The position numbers were made by a program, and so were the translations under genes. Source: Anaerolineae bacterium (GTDB lineage Bacteria; Chloroflexota; Anaerolineae; Aggregatilineales; Phototrophicaceae). From it: a stretch of DNA of 64,000 bases. The stretch is taken from assembly GCA_022823165.1 (NCBI GenBank), contig JAJDXR010000070.1, positions 227,706 to 291,705 of the forward strand, given 5' to 3'. The notes beneath the pieces were generated by a model that was given only the letters and a program-made list of their open reading frames with translations, was not told the origin of the DNA and did not search any database. Below are positions 36,074 through 46,326 of the stretch, piece by piece. The first letter of the stretch is position 1. Each line of letters opens with the position of its first letter.

Positions 36074-36559
36074 CTAGTCCTCCGCCAGGTAATCGCCGCG
36101 CGCGCCGCCGCGTTTTTCCAGCAGCCGTAGATCCGTGATGCGCATGGCGCGGTCGACGGCTTTGGCCATATCGTAAATGGTCAGCGCCGCCACAGAAACC
36201 GCCGCCAGCGCTTCCATCTCGACGCCCGTTTGAGCCGTCGTCTTGACCGTCGCCTCGATCTTGACGGCCTTGGCGGCCTCGTCGAGCGCCAGGTCAAGCG
36301 AAATTTTGCTAATGGGCAGGGGATGACAGAGGGGAATCAGCTCGGCTGCGCGCTTGGCGGCCATGATGCCGGCGATGCGAGCCGTTCCCAGGACATCGCC
36401 CTTTTTGATGTCGCCCTGGCGAATCAGGCGCAGCGTATCCGCCCGCATGGTAACGGTTGCGGCGGCCCGCGCCAGACGCTGCGTCGCGGCTTTGTCGCCG
36501 ACATCCACCATCTCGGCCTGTCCGTCTTTATTCAGGTGCGTGAGTTCGCTAGCGCTCAT
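36074..36559 (-). CDS. moaC: Cyclic pyranopterin monophosphate synthase MoaC
   Basis: 161-residue enzyme that, after MoaA, converts the cyclised GTP product into cyclic pyranopterin monophosphate. All family blocks are visible: MVDVGDKAATQRLARA, GDVLGTARIAGIMAAKR, LIPLCHPLPISK, and TAQTGVEMEALAAVSVAALT followed by IYDMAKAVDRAM. The ATG at 36559 lies inside the end of miaA (11-base overlap); the frame continues upstream only as a shadow of miaA. moaA is not in the window. Confidence 0.95.
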   Translation of the reverse strand: MSASELTHLNKDGQAEMVDVGDKAATQRLARAAATVTMRADTLRLIRQGDIKKGDVLGTARIAGIMAAKRAAELIPLCHPLPISKISLDLALDEAAKAVKIEATVKTTAQTGVEMEALAAVSVAALTIYDMAKAVDRAMRITDLRLLEKRGGARGDYLAED

Positions 36560-37547
36560 CTTGGCTGTATTCGTCCGCAGTCTCGATCGTTGTCTTGGCA
36601 TCGCCGCGCGCCAGCCAGCGCCGCAGCATTTGCGCCAACGCGCCGCCGTCAATCTCAGCAACATTATGCCATAGAATGCCGTTGTCGTGCCCGCGGAACC
36701 AGACGTCTTGCTGACGGATGAATTCATGTGTGCTGAACTTCGTTCGTTGGATGGCCTGATCCAGCGGCACATCGTCGAGCAGATGGCCGGCCATTTCCAA
36801 ATAGCCCAATCCGCTCATAGACGGCAAGCCGCGGGCGTAACCCATGTTCAGCAGCCGCCGAACCTCGTCCACGAAGCCGGCCGCGATCATCTCATCGACG
36901 CGCTGGTCGACGCGCGGATACAAAATGCTTCGCGTCAGCCTGAGTCCAAGCCTGATGATGCGCCAGGGCGGGGGGCGTTTGCGCTGCAATTCGCTGATGG
37001 GCCGGCCAGTGGCGCTATGCACTTCCAGCGCGCGAATCACGCGGCGGACGTTGTTCGGGTGTATGCTCCCGGCCGACATCGGGTCAACCTGCCGCAGTCG
37101 GTCGTGCAGCGCCGCCGGCGAATTCTTAGCGACATAAGCCTCCAACTCGGCGCGCAATGCGGGGTTCGGCGCCACGCGCGGGATCGACCAGCCTTCTTCG
37201 ACCGCGCTGATATATTGCCCGCTGCCGCCCACCAAAAAGGGCAGCGCTCCCCGCTGATGCAGGTCCTCAATGCAGCGATAAGCGGCATCCTGGTATTCGG
37301 CCAGGCTCAGGCGGTAATCGGGCGTTGCGATGTCAATCAAGTGATGCGGGACCATGGCTTGTTGGGCGGAGGTTGGTTTGGCCGTGCCGATATCCATGTG
37401 CCGGTAAATCTGCCGGCTGTCAGCGCCGATGATCTCGCCCTTCAGCGCCCCCGCCAGCTCGATAGCCAGGCTGGTTTTGCCGACGCCGGTAGGACCGAGG
37501 ATGATGACCAGCGGTCCTTGTTCACCAGTCAAAAGCGTCCTCCACAT
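36549..37547 (-). CDS. miaA: tRNA dimethylallyltransferase MiaA
   Basis: 332-residue enzyme that prenylates A37 of tRNAs reading UNN codons. Visible are the P-loop ILGPTGVGKTSLAIEL, the substrate loop GADSRQIYRHMDIGTAKP, HHLIDI, VGGSGQYISA and the conserved HPNNVRRVIRALEV, followed by QDVWFRGHD near the end. The ATG at 37547 lies within the last codons of yraN (26-base overlap) and is preceded by GGAT. Together with yraN, moaC, moaDE and rnc it forms a compact minus-strand cluster. Confidence 0.95.
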   Translation of the reverse strand: MWRTLLTGEQGPLVIILGPTGVGKTSLAIELAGALKGEIIGADSRQIYRHMDIGTAKPTSAQQAMVPHHLIDIATPDYRLSLAEYQDAAYRCIEDLHQRGALPFLVGGSGQYISAVEEGWSIPRVAPNPALRAELEAYVAKNSPAALHDRLRQVDPMSAGSIHPNNVRRVIRALEVHSATGRPISELQRKRPPPWRIIRLGLRLTRSILYPRVDQRVDEMIAAGFVDEVRRLLNMGYARGLPSMSGLGYLEMAGHLLDDVPLDQAIQRTKFSTHEFIRQQDVWFRGHDNGILWHNVAEIDGGALAQMLRRWLARGDAKTTIETADEYSQDER

Positions 37548-37887
37548 GATCCAGCAGCGGCGGACGGTCCCCAGCCAGCGCGACGGCGATGACGTCGATG
37601 CGCCAGGAGGTATCGGGATCGAGCGCCTCATCATGCATATATTGATAGACCGCTTTGAGCATGCGCTCCCGCTTGACGGCTGTGATGCCCTCCAACGCGG
37701 ATTCGGTGCTGTCGGCGCGGCGTGTCTTCACCTCGACGAAAGCCAAGGTTCCGGCGCGCGCGGCCACGATATCGAGCTCGCCGTAGACGCTGGACCAGTT
37801 GGCGGCGATGATCTCATAGCCCTGCTGACGCAGATATTGCCGGGCAATCGCTTCGCCTCGGGCTCCAGTCTGTTTTGAAGGCGGCAT
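37522..37887 (-). CDS. yraN: YraN/UPF0102 family endonuclease-like protein
   Basis: 121-residue small protein with the UPF0102 fold, related to Holliday-junction-resolvase and restriction nuclease cores. Conserved blocks are GARGEAIARQYLRQQGYEII, YGELDIVAA and FVEVKTRR, forming a likely E-x-D...ExK nuclease centre. Its cellular role is not established in any organism. It is the first gene of the cluster; a dispersed palindrome lies in the gap upstream, toward hppA. Confidence 0.9.
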   Translation of the reverse strand: MPPSKQTGARGEAIARQYLRQQGYEIIAANWSSVYGELDIVAARAGTLAFVEVKTRRADSTESALEGITAVKRERMLKAVYQYMHDEALDPDTSWRIDVIAVALAGDRPPLLDHVEDAFDW

Positions 37888-38263
37888 CTGAATTCGTCCA
37901 GGGTTTGTTTTCTGCGAGAATGCGACAGTCGCTTTAATATTATAGGGGAATCTGCCGCCTGCGGTATGCGCCGCAGCTGCTCGCGCGTCGCAACATGGCT
38001 CAAATTAAACGGATGGCCTTATCGCTGTGCGTAGGGGGCGAGCCAGTGGCTCGCCCCGGCAAATGCCGACCTTAGCCTGGCTGGGAAACAGCTGAGACCG
38101 CGCTTGAAGTATTTTACTTTTCCGCTACCATCTTGTGCTTGGAATTTCTCAGGCGAACGAGCCTCAGACTGATAGAATCGAATGCAGGCGAATTCGCGCT
38201 CCGCCTGTGATTAGCGCGCGCGGGCAGGTTTGCGCGCGGCATTGTATAAGGGAGACTGAATCC
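37888..38263. repeat. Divergent gap with a dispersed palindrome at 38031-38060
   Basis: About 375 bases between yraN and hppA. The palindrome GGGGGCGAGCC-AGT-GGCTCGCCCC, preceded by GTA, sits in the middle (38034-38058). No gene is seen. AAGGGAGA at 38248-38255 is the hppA ribosome-binding site. Promoters for both directions should lie here, but no confident boxes were found. Confidence 0.65.
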
Positions 38264-40399
<2,136 letters not shown>

Positions 40400-40453
40400 A
40401 GACAGCTGATGAGGGCGCCATCAGGCGCCGCCAAATGGCGCTGAGGGCTGCCG

Positions 40454-40918
40454 ATGAAAATAGAATCCGACGGACCGCGCGGTTTATACTTTGAAGAATT
40501 TGAAGTTGGCGCGACCATGCGCACCCGCGGCCGCACCATCACCGAAGCCGACCTGGTGCAATTCGCCGCGCTAACCGGGGACTTCAATCCCATGCACACC
40601 GACGCCGAGTACAGCCGTGATTCCTTCATGGGCCAGCGGGTGGCGCATGGCATGTTAACCATCAGCTATGCCGTGGGGCAAGCTTACCAGTTGGGCATTC
40701 TGGAACGGACGGTGCTGGGCTTTCGCGGCCTGGAGATGAAATTCAGCAGCCCGGTCTATATCGGCGATACGATTCATGCCGAGCTGACGGTGGCCGAGAC
40801 CAAAGCCGCTCGCCGGCTGGGTGGGGGCGTGGTGGTTCTGGGTATCCGCATCCTCAAGCAGGACGGCGCAGTGGCGCAGAAGGGCAGTTTGTCGCTGCTG
40901 ATGATGTCGAGGCCTTAA
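40454..40918 (+). CDS. MaoC-like hot-dog dehydratase
   Basis: 154-residue hydratase of the MaoC / R-specific enoyl-CoA hydratase type. The catalytic hydratase-2 motif is AALTGDFNPMHTDAEYS, with the Asp-x4-His pair, and is followed by RVAHGMLTISYAVG and FSSPVYIGDTI. The usual reaction is addition of water to a trans-2-enoyl-CoA, but substrates vary and the neighbours give no clue. GAGGG precedes the ATG. It ends eight bases from the convergent SRPBCC gene. Confidence 0.9.
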   Translation: MKIESDGPRGLYFEEFEVGATMRTRGRTITEADLVQFAALTGDFNPMHTDAEYSRDSFMGQRVAHGMLTISYAVGQAYQLGILERTVLGFRGLEMKFSSPVYIGDTIHAELTVAETKAARRLGGGVVVLGIRILKQDGAVAQKGSLSLLMMSRP

Positions 40919-40925
40919 CGTCGCT

Positions 40926-41396
40926 TCAGCCGCACTTTAGCGCGCGGCGCGTCCGCCAGTGACGGTAGGCGAACAGTATGCGCAGCGGCAGCCCATCAAA
41001 AGTCAGCCTGGTAAGCAGCCCCGGCAGCCCATTTCGATGCGCCAGCGTGATGCGGTCGGTCAGTTGGACGCCGTCATCCGCCTCGCAAAATAGATGCTCG
41101 TGGCGCCAGTAAGCCAGCGGTCCCTTGATTTGCGAGTCGGCAAAGGAATGAGCTGTGGGTCCTGGCTCATGCCGCGCTATCCAGCGGATCGGAATGGGTC
41201 CGAACCACAGGCTGAACTCAATGTCGCCCTCAGTCAGCGATCGACGGTCATCGCGGTGCAGCTGCATGATAATCGGCGGCGGCGTCAGGCGGGCCAGGGC
41301 GCGCGGATCCTGGTGAAAGCGCAGGACCGCGTCGAGTGTGCCCGGCAGTGTACTCGTCATTTCGAAGCGGCGCATGTTGGCGGGCAGTTTCTTCAA
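40926..41396 (-). CDS. SRPBCC-superfamily ligand-binding protein
   Basis: 156-residue protein with the START/SRPBCC helix-grip pattern. It begins with a strand and helix (FEMTSTLPGTLDAVLRFHQD), then LTPPPIIMQLHR, IEFSLWFGPIPIRWIARHE, ALAYWRHEHLF-like strands and a long C-terminal helix (FAYRHWRTRRALK). Relatives are annotated as polyketide-cyclase-like or cell-division-inhibitor-like, with no certain function. TTG at 41396 is taken as the start because GAGGTT lies just upstream; the ATG at 41375 lacks a ribosome-binding site. It lies 67 bases after pyrF on the same strand. Confidence 0.68.
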   Translation of the reverse strand: MKKLPANMRRFEMTSTLPGTLDAVLRFHQDPRALARLTPPPIIMQLHRDDRRSLTEGDIEFSLWFGPIPIRWIARHEPGPTAHSFADSQIKGPLAYWRHEHLFCEADDGVQLTDRITLAHRNGLPGLLTRLTFDGLPLRILFAYRHWRTRRALKCG

Positions 41397-41463
41397 AGGA
41401 ACCTCAGATTATCTTCTGTTGTTTACTCGGAGCGGCGACTAGAAGGCAAGCAGCCAATGTGAT

Positions 41464-42264
41464 TTAGGAGCGCTGGGCATTGATGGCATCGCGTAGTTCA
41501 GCGGCCGCGGCGGCGGGATCCGCGGCGAAAATGATGCCCCGCGACGAATTGATGATAAGCCCGCGTCCGGCGCTATTGAGCCCGGCGTTCAGTACCGCCC
41601 TGACATCGCCGCCCTGCGCGCCGATGCCCGGAACCAGCAGCGTCATATCGCCGGCGATGGCGCGAATTACGGTCATCTCAGCGGGATTAGCGCCTGAAGC
41701 GACCAGCATGCAGTTGCCGTTCCCATTCCAGTCTGACTGCGCTTTTTCCGCCACGGCTTGCCAAAGCGGGCGACCGCCTGCCGGCAGATTCTGAATATCG
41801 GCCGACCCGGGATTGGACGTGCGGCAGAGTATGATGCAGCCTTTGTCTTTGTAGTCGAGGAAGGGCTGCAAGGCATCGCGCCCCAAATAGGGGTTCAAGG
41901 TCACGGCGTCGACGCCCAACTCGCTGAAGATCGCGCGCGCGTAGGCGGCGCTGGTATTGCCGATATCGGCGCGCTTGGCGTCGCTGATGATCAGGATGTC
42001 GGGATGCTGCCGCCTCAGGTAAGCCAGCGAACCCGCCAGCTGCCGCCAGCCAGCGGCGCCCTCAGCTTCGTAGAAGGCCATATTGAACTTGAAGGCGGCG
42101 GCGAAGGCGGCGGTCGCGTCAATGATGTGGCGGTTGAAAGCCAGTTGAGGAGACCTCTCTCGGCGGAATGCCTTCGGTATTTTCTCGAGATCGCTGTCCA
42201 GCCCCACGCAGACCAGCGAGTTGATCGCCCGCGCGCGCGCGTCGTATTTGTCGATGGCGTTCAT
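41464..42264 (-). CDS. pyrF: Orotidine 5'-phosphate decarboxylase
   Basis: 266-residue enzyme that decarboxylates OMP to UMP, the last step of de novo pyrimidine synthesis. Group 2 (mycobacterial-type) signatures are visible: CVGLDSDLEKIP, FKFNMAFYEAEGAAGW, the catalytic ISDAKRADIGNTSAAYA and VTLNPYLGRDALQPF, with VPGIGAQGGD near the phosphate site. The ATG at 42264 overlaps the pyrE stop as ATGA, so the two are translationally coupled. It is the last pyr gene of the run. Confidence 0.95.
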   Translation of the reverse strand: MNAIDKYDARARAINSLVCVGLDSDLEKIPKAFRRERSPQLAFNRHIIDATAAFAAAFKFNMAFYEAEGAAGWRQLAGSLAYLRRQHPDILIISDAKRADIGNTSAAYARAIFSELGVDAVTLNPYLGRDALQPFLDYKDKGCIILCRTSNPGSADIQNLPAGGRPLWQAVAEKAQSDWNGNGNCMLVASGANPAEMTVIRAIAGDMTLLVPGIGAQGGDVRAVLNAGLNSAGRGLIINSSRGIIFAADPAAAAAELRDAINAQRS

Positions 42265-42899
42265 GGGGACTTGGCTTCCCAATGGTGTGGATCGGCGAAC
42301 CAGCGGCGTACCAGGTCCATCTGCGCCGCGTCCAGCGCGCCCTGCTCTTGCGCCAGCTGCAGCAGGGCGGCAAAGTCGGTCAAGGTGCGCAAGCGCAGGC
42401 CTGCCTTGTCGAATGCTGTCGAGGCGGCGCTGAATCCATAGCTGATAATCGCCAGCACATCGCTGACGAGCGCGCCGGCGTCTCGCAGGGCGTCGACAGC
42501 GGACAGGCTGCTGCCGCCGGTGGTGATCAGGTCTTCAACCAGCAAGACGCGCTTCTGTATCACAGCGCCGCCTTCGATGCGCTGGCTTTTGCCGTGCGCC
42601 TTCTCCTGCTTGCGCACGAATACGGAGGGCTTCTGCGCCAGGTATGCCAGCGCGGAACTATGCGGTACGCCACCGAGGGCGACGCCGGCGATGACATCAA
42701 AGTCGACGCTCGCCGCGTCAATCAGCGACCGGAAGCCTTCCACGACGACATGCCAGGCGGCCGGATGATAAATCAGCGCGCGATTGTCGACGTACACCGG
42801 CGAGCGAATGCCGGATTTGAAAATAATCGGCGCCTCGGGCGAAAAGCCGACGGCGCCGATATCAAGCAAGGCTTTCGCGATGGACCGCTTCGTACTCAT
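42261..42899 (-). CDS. pyrE: Orotate phosphoribosyltransferase
   Basis: 212-residue enzyme that joins orotate and PRPP to form OMP. The type I PRTase fold is recognised by FKSGIRSPVYVDNR, the loop RKQEKAHGKSQRIEGG and the PRPP motif VLLVEDLITTGGSS. The start is within the end of pyrD. The ATG at 42899 (MSTKRS) is used, giving a 38-base overlap; ATGs at 42905 and GTG/ATG further up are alternatives. Together with pyrF it makes UMP. Confidence 0.94.
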   Translation of the reverse strand: MSTKRSIAKALLDIGAVGFSPEAPIIFKSGIRSPVYVDNRALIYHPAAWHVVVEGFRSLIDAASVDFDVIAGVALGGVPHSSALAYLAQKPSVFVRKQEKAHGKSQRIEGGAVIQKRVLLVEDLITTGGSSLSAVDALRDAGALVSDVLAIISYGFSAASTAFDKAGLRLRTLTDFAALLQLAQEQGALDAAQMDLVRRWFADPHHWEAKSP

Positions 42900-44043
42900 G
42901 CTCATACCGGGCAAGCTCGCTTTCTATGATGGCGGCGGCCAGCGGACCGCGATACACCAGCGCCGACCAATATTGCCCGGCTTTGACGCCGAGCGCGCGA
43001 TATTCGTCAAAGCGGGCCCCGTCCAGGATGCCGCCGCAGGCGATGACGTCTACGTCAAAACCGCCGCGCCGTCTCTCCGCCAGCAACTGGCGCGCGGCCT
43101 CCAGCGCAGCGGGCAAGAGCTCGCCGCCGCCGAGCCCGGCCGAGTTTGCGGCATCATCCGGGCTGGGGCGGGCTATGGTGTTGGTGGCGATTACCGCTTT
43201 GACGCCGACCTCCTGGAAAACGCGCAGCAATAGCCGGTATTGTTCCGCGCCCAAACCCGGGCTGATTTTCACCCAGAGTGGTATTTCCAGTTCGCGCTCG
43301 CGCAGGCAGGCGATCAGCGAGCCGCAGAGACGCCTGGTCTCGCTCTCGAGCTGGAAGCCCTGCGGGTCGTCTTCGGTGTTGGGGCAGCTCAGATTCAGCG
43401 TGAACCAAGTTGGGTGGACGCCGGCGTCGAGAAAGCACTGGAGGCTTTCCACCACTTCGCCTTCCTGCCGGTCGATATCCGCTACGCCCGGCGAGACGGC
43501 GATATTGATGCCGAACTCCGCTGGAAGCAGGCGCCGGCGGTCGCCCAGAAAGCGCGCGGCAGCGCGAGCGCCGGGATTGCGCAAGCCTACGCGATTTTGC
43601 GTCGATTGCGTGGCTGCCTCGCGCCAAAGCACCGTGCCCTTGTTGCCCAGGCGCGGATAACGGGTGAAAGAGCCATACTCGACCAGCCCAGCCAGCGCCG
43701 GCATCAGCCGCCAGCCAGGAATGATATTGCGCCGCTCGTCTGCAACTGCCTTGAGCGCTTGGGCTTCATCAGCGAAGCTGTCGCCTTTGACCAAGCCGGC
43801 TGCCAGTATCAAACGCCCGGAGAGGCGCGCGCCGCCGACCTCGGTGCTGACGGAGCAGGCAGTCAATCGATGCAGATGCCGCGCGCCCGCTACCGCCGCA
43901 TTCGAGCGCTCCAGCAAGCGCAACAGGCCGATGACAGCCTCATGAGCGCGCTGCGGCGACAAGCGGAAAAAGACATATCGATTCCAGGCGCGGCAAGCGG
44001 CCGAGACCAAACTCAGCCGGCGGCGGGCCGATCGCGCGCTCAT
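42862..44043 (-). CDS. pyrD: Dihydroorotate dehydrogenase, divergent class 2-like
   Basis: 393-residue FMN enzyme oxidising dihydroorotate to orotate. An N-terminal helical extension (RYVFFRLSPQRAHEAVIGLL) resembles the quinone-docking helices of class 2. Yet several class 2 landmarks are changed: the segment usually GFDKN reads GLVKGD, NRxGFNNxG reads NRVGLRNPG, and the nucleophile region is NLSCPN, with Cys as in class 1 instead of Ser. FMN-site blocks WVKISPGL, ATNTIARP and ACGGI are present. No pyrK gene, needed by class 1B, is nearby. The ATG at 44043 overlaps the pyrC stop as ATGA. Confidence 0.85.
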   Translation of the reverse strand: MSARSARRRLSLVSAACRAWNRYVFFRLSPQRAHEAVIGLLRLLERSNAAVAGARHLHRLTACSVSTEVGGARLSGRLILAAGLVKGDSFADEAQALKAVADERRNIIPGWRLMPALAGLVEYGSFTRYPRLGNKGTVLWREAATQSTQNRVGLRNPGARAAARFLGDRRRLLPAEFGINIAVSPGVADIDRQEGEVVESLQCFLDAGVHPTWFTLNLSCPNTEDDPQGFQLESETRRLCGSLIACLRERELEIPLWVKISPGLGAEQYRLLLRVFQEVGVKAVIATNTIARPSPDDAANSAGLGGGELLPAALEAARQLLAERRRGGFDVDVIACGGILDGARFDEYRALGVKAGQYWSALVYRGPLAAAIIESELARYEHEYEAVHRESLA

Positions 44044-45116
44044 GCCACCAGTCCAAAGAGGTCGCGGCCGAAACCCGGCGGGCACAGCACGGTTTCGCCA
44101 TCGTAGACTTTGTGTCCGCGTATCCATACTTCGCGGACCTTGCCTTTTACCCGCTTGCCTTCAAAGGGCGACCAGCCGCATTTGCTGACGAGATTCTCGC
44201 GCTCAATGAGGTAGCTGGCGTCGGTATCGACCAGCGTATAGGTCTTGGGCAGCGGTGTGATGCGCCAGATGCGCTGGACATTGAGCGAGAGCATATCGCA
44301 GGCGCGCTGCAGCGGCAGGCGGCCCTCCTGCGCGGCTTGCAACATCAGTGGCAGCGTCGTCTCCAGGCCGGGTACGCCGTAGGGGGGCGTGTCCGACTCT
44401 TTTTCGGCGATGGTATGCGGCGCGTGATCGCTCTCGATAATGTCTACCACTCCCAGCCGAATCGCCCGCCAAAGCGCCCGCTGATCTGATTTCCGCTTTA
44501 ACTCCGGCTTCATCAGCCCGTAAGCGCCCAAAGCCGGCAAGTCATCCTCGCACAAAAAGAGATGGTGCGGGCAGACGCCAACCGTCACCGGCAAGCCGTC
44601 TGCTTTGGCGCGCGTCAGCAACTTGATTTCGTACTCGCTGCTGATGTGCAGGAAATGCGTCGGCTGCCGGTATTTGCGCACAAGCTCGAGGATATTGCTG
44701 ACAGTTTCTTCTTCGGCATGGACCGCGATGAGCTTGCTGGGCGTCCAGGCGCGATAGTGCCGCTCGCGCATGGCGCTTGAGTCAATCAGCAGGTCGCCGG
44801 TGGTCGAATTGTTGTAGATTTTCAATCCGCAGACGCGCCGCGCGATAGCTTCGTATTCGGCTGTGTTATCGGCTTGCGAGGCGCCGAAGTACAATCCCCA
44901 ATCACAATGCGCGCTGCGGTTTATGCGCTGAGCTTTGTCCAGCAGCAGCGCCTCGTCAACCGTGGACGGGGCGGTGTTGGGCATATCGAATACAGCCCAA
45001 TAGCCGCCGGCGATGGCGGCTTTGGTTTCTGAAGCGAAGGTCGCTTTATGAGTCCAATCAAGATCGCGCAAATGGGTATGGGGATCAATCATGCCGTGGA
45101 TCTTGATTAGCGGCAT
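44040..45116 (-). CDS. pyrC: Dihydroorotase
   Basis: 358-residue zinc amidohydrolase that cyclises carbamoyl aspartate to dihydroorotate. Visible active-site pieces are the HxH pair in IDPHTHLRDLDW, the substrate region FDMPNTAPST, the carboxylated Lys in GLKIYNNST, metal His residues in VHAEEE and LHISSEYE, and the catalytic Asp in ESDHAPHT. GVPGLETTLPLML and a normal C-terminal region follow. The ATG at 45116 shares one base with the pyrB stop (TGATG). Longer upstream frames are shadows of pyrB. Confidence 0.94.
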   Translation of the reverse strand: MPLIKIHGMIDPHTHLRDLDWTHKATFASETKAAIAGGYWAVFDMPNTAPSTVDEALLLDKAQRINRSAHCDWGLYFGASQADNTAEYEAIARRVCGLKIYNNSTTGDLLIDSSAMRERHYRAWTPSKLIAVHAEEETVSNILELVRKYRQPTHFLHISSEYEIKLLTRAKADGLPVTVGVCPHHLFLCEDDLPALGAYGLMKPELKRKSDQRALWRAIRLGVVDIIESDHAPHTIAEKESDTPPYGVPGLETTLPLMLQAAQEGRLPLQRACDMLSLNVQRIWRITPLPKTYTLVDTDASYLIERENLVSKCGWSPFEGKRVKGKVREVWIRGHKVYDGETVLCPPGFGRDLFGLVA

Positions 45117-46180
45117 CAGACATATACTCCGCGCAGCACTTTGACCAGCAGCGCCATGCGCACGAACATGCCGTTTTCCATCTGCTCGAAATAGATGGCG
45201 CGTTTGTCGCGGTCCATGATGTCGTGATCTGCGCGTGTACCCATTTCGTGCTTGCGCGGAAGAGGATGCAGCAGAATCGCGTCCGACTTGGTTTGCGCCA
45301 GCACACTCGGCGTCATCACATAGCGGTCTTTGATGCGCTCGTAGACTTCGGCGTCGGTAAAGCGCTCTTCTTGTACGCGCGTCCAATAGATGACATCAGT
45401 ATCAGCAATGACTTCTTGCAGATCGTCCGTTTCGCATAGCTGTATCCCGTGCGACTTGACCAAGCCGGTGATGTCGGCGGGCATCCTGAGATTCTCCGGC
45501 GATACCAGGCAGAGCCGCACGTTAGCGGCGTCATAATAGGCGATGAGCTTGGCCAGCGAATGCACCGTCCGCCCGTGCAGCAGGTCGCCAACCAGCGTAA
45601 TCGTCATATTGTCCAGCGACTGCTTTTGATCGAAGACGGTGAATATATCCAGCAGCGCTTGCGTCGGGTGCTCGCCGATGCCATCGCCGCCGCTGATGGC
45701 GACGGTCGGATTGTCTATGCGCTGGTTGAGCAGGTCGAGATAATAAGCCGCTTCGTACGAGGAGCCGATTTCCGGATGCCTCAGCACCACCACATCGGCG
45801 TAACAGCCGGTCGCGCGCACCGTATCCGAGAGATTCTCGCCTTTGTACATGGAGGAAAAGCGTACGCCATTGCTGACGGCGATTACGTCTCCGCCCAGGC
45901 GCCGCATGGCCGCTTGAAAGGACATGTCGGTGCGGGTACTGGCTTCAAAGAAAAGCGATGCCATCACCTTGCCCGCGCAGAGTTCGGTAAGGCCCCGGTC
46001 GTGGCTGCGAATGCGTTTGCGAATGCTTGTGGCCGCGTCAAAAAGGATATCGAGATCCTGGCGCTTGAACTGGTCGACAGAGATGATGTGCTTGCCGACG
46101 AAATCGCCGTCGATGGCCGGCGGCTGATAGCCGAATGCGTGGTCGCTAACCGCCGAGGCGCTGTGTGTCGCTTCGACCAA
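45116..46180 (-). CDS. pyrB: Aspartate carbamoyltransferase catalytic subunit
   Basis: 354-residue enzyme that joins carbamoyl phosphate and aspartate, the committing step of pyrimidine synthesis. The carbamoyl-phosphate signature is FFEASTRTDMSFQAAMRRLG; SGGDGIGEHPTQALLDI and LHPLPRKHEMGT complete the active site. It is about 40 residues longer than E. coli PyrB because of an N-terminal extension. No regulatory pyrI is adjacent. The start is TTG at 46180: AGGAGGT lies just upstream and is the strongest ribosome-binding site in this operon. It begins the tightly overlapped pyrBCDEF run, 146 bases after fhs. Confidence 0.95.
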   Translation of the reverse strand: MVEATHSASAVSDHAFGYQPPAIDGDFVGKHIISVDQFKRQDLDILFDAATSIRKRIRSHDRGLTELCAGKVMASLFFEASTRTDMSFQAAMRRLGGDVIAVSNGVRFSSMYKGENLSDTVRATGCYADVVVLRHPEIGSSYEAAYYLDLLNQRIDNPTVAISGGDGIGEHPTQALLDIFTVFDQKQSLDNMTITLVGDLLHGRTVHSLAKLIAYYDAANVRLCLVSPENLRMPADITGLVKSHGIQLCETDDLQEVIADTDVIYWTRVQEERFTDAEVYERIKDRYVMTPSVLAQTKSDAILLHPLPRKHEMGTRADHDIMDRDKRAIYFEQMENGMFVRMALLVKVLRGVYV

Positions 46181-46326
46181 TGGGACCTCCTGTCGTTCAG
46201 CCGCAGCAACTTACGCCGCCGCCAACTGCTAAGAAGTTCTGGGCGCGGCAAAACTCGCGAGCCGCACACAATAACCGCGCCGCGCCGACGCAATGATAAC
46301 AGACCTGCGCTGTTCTTGCCGAGCGC

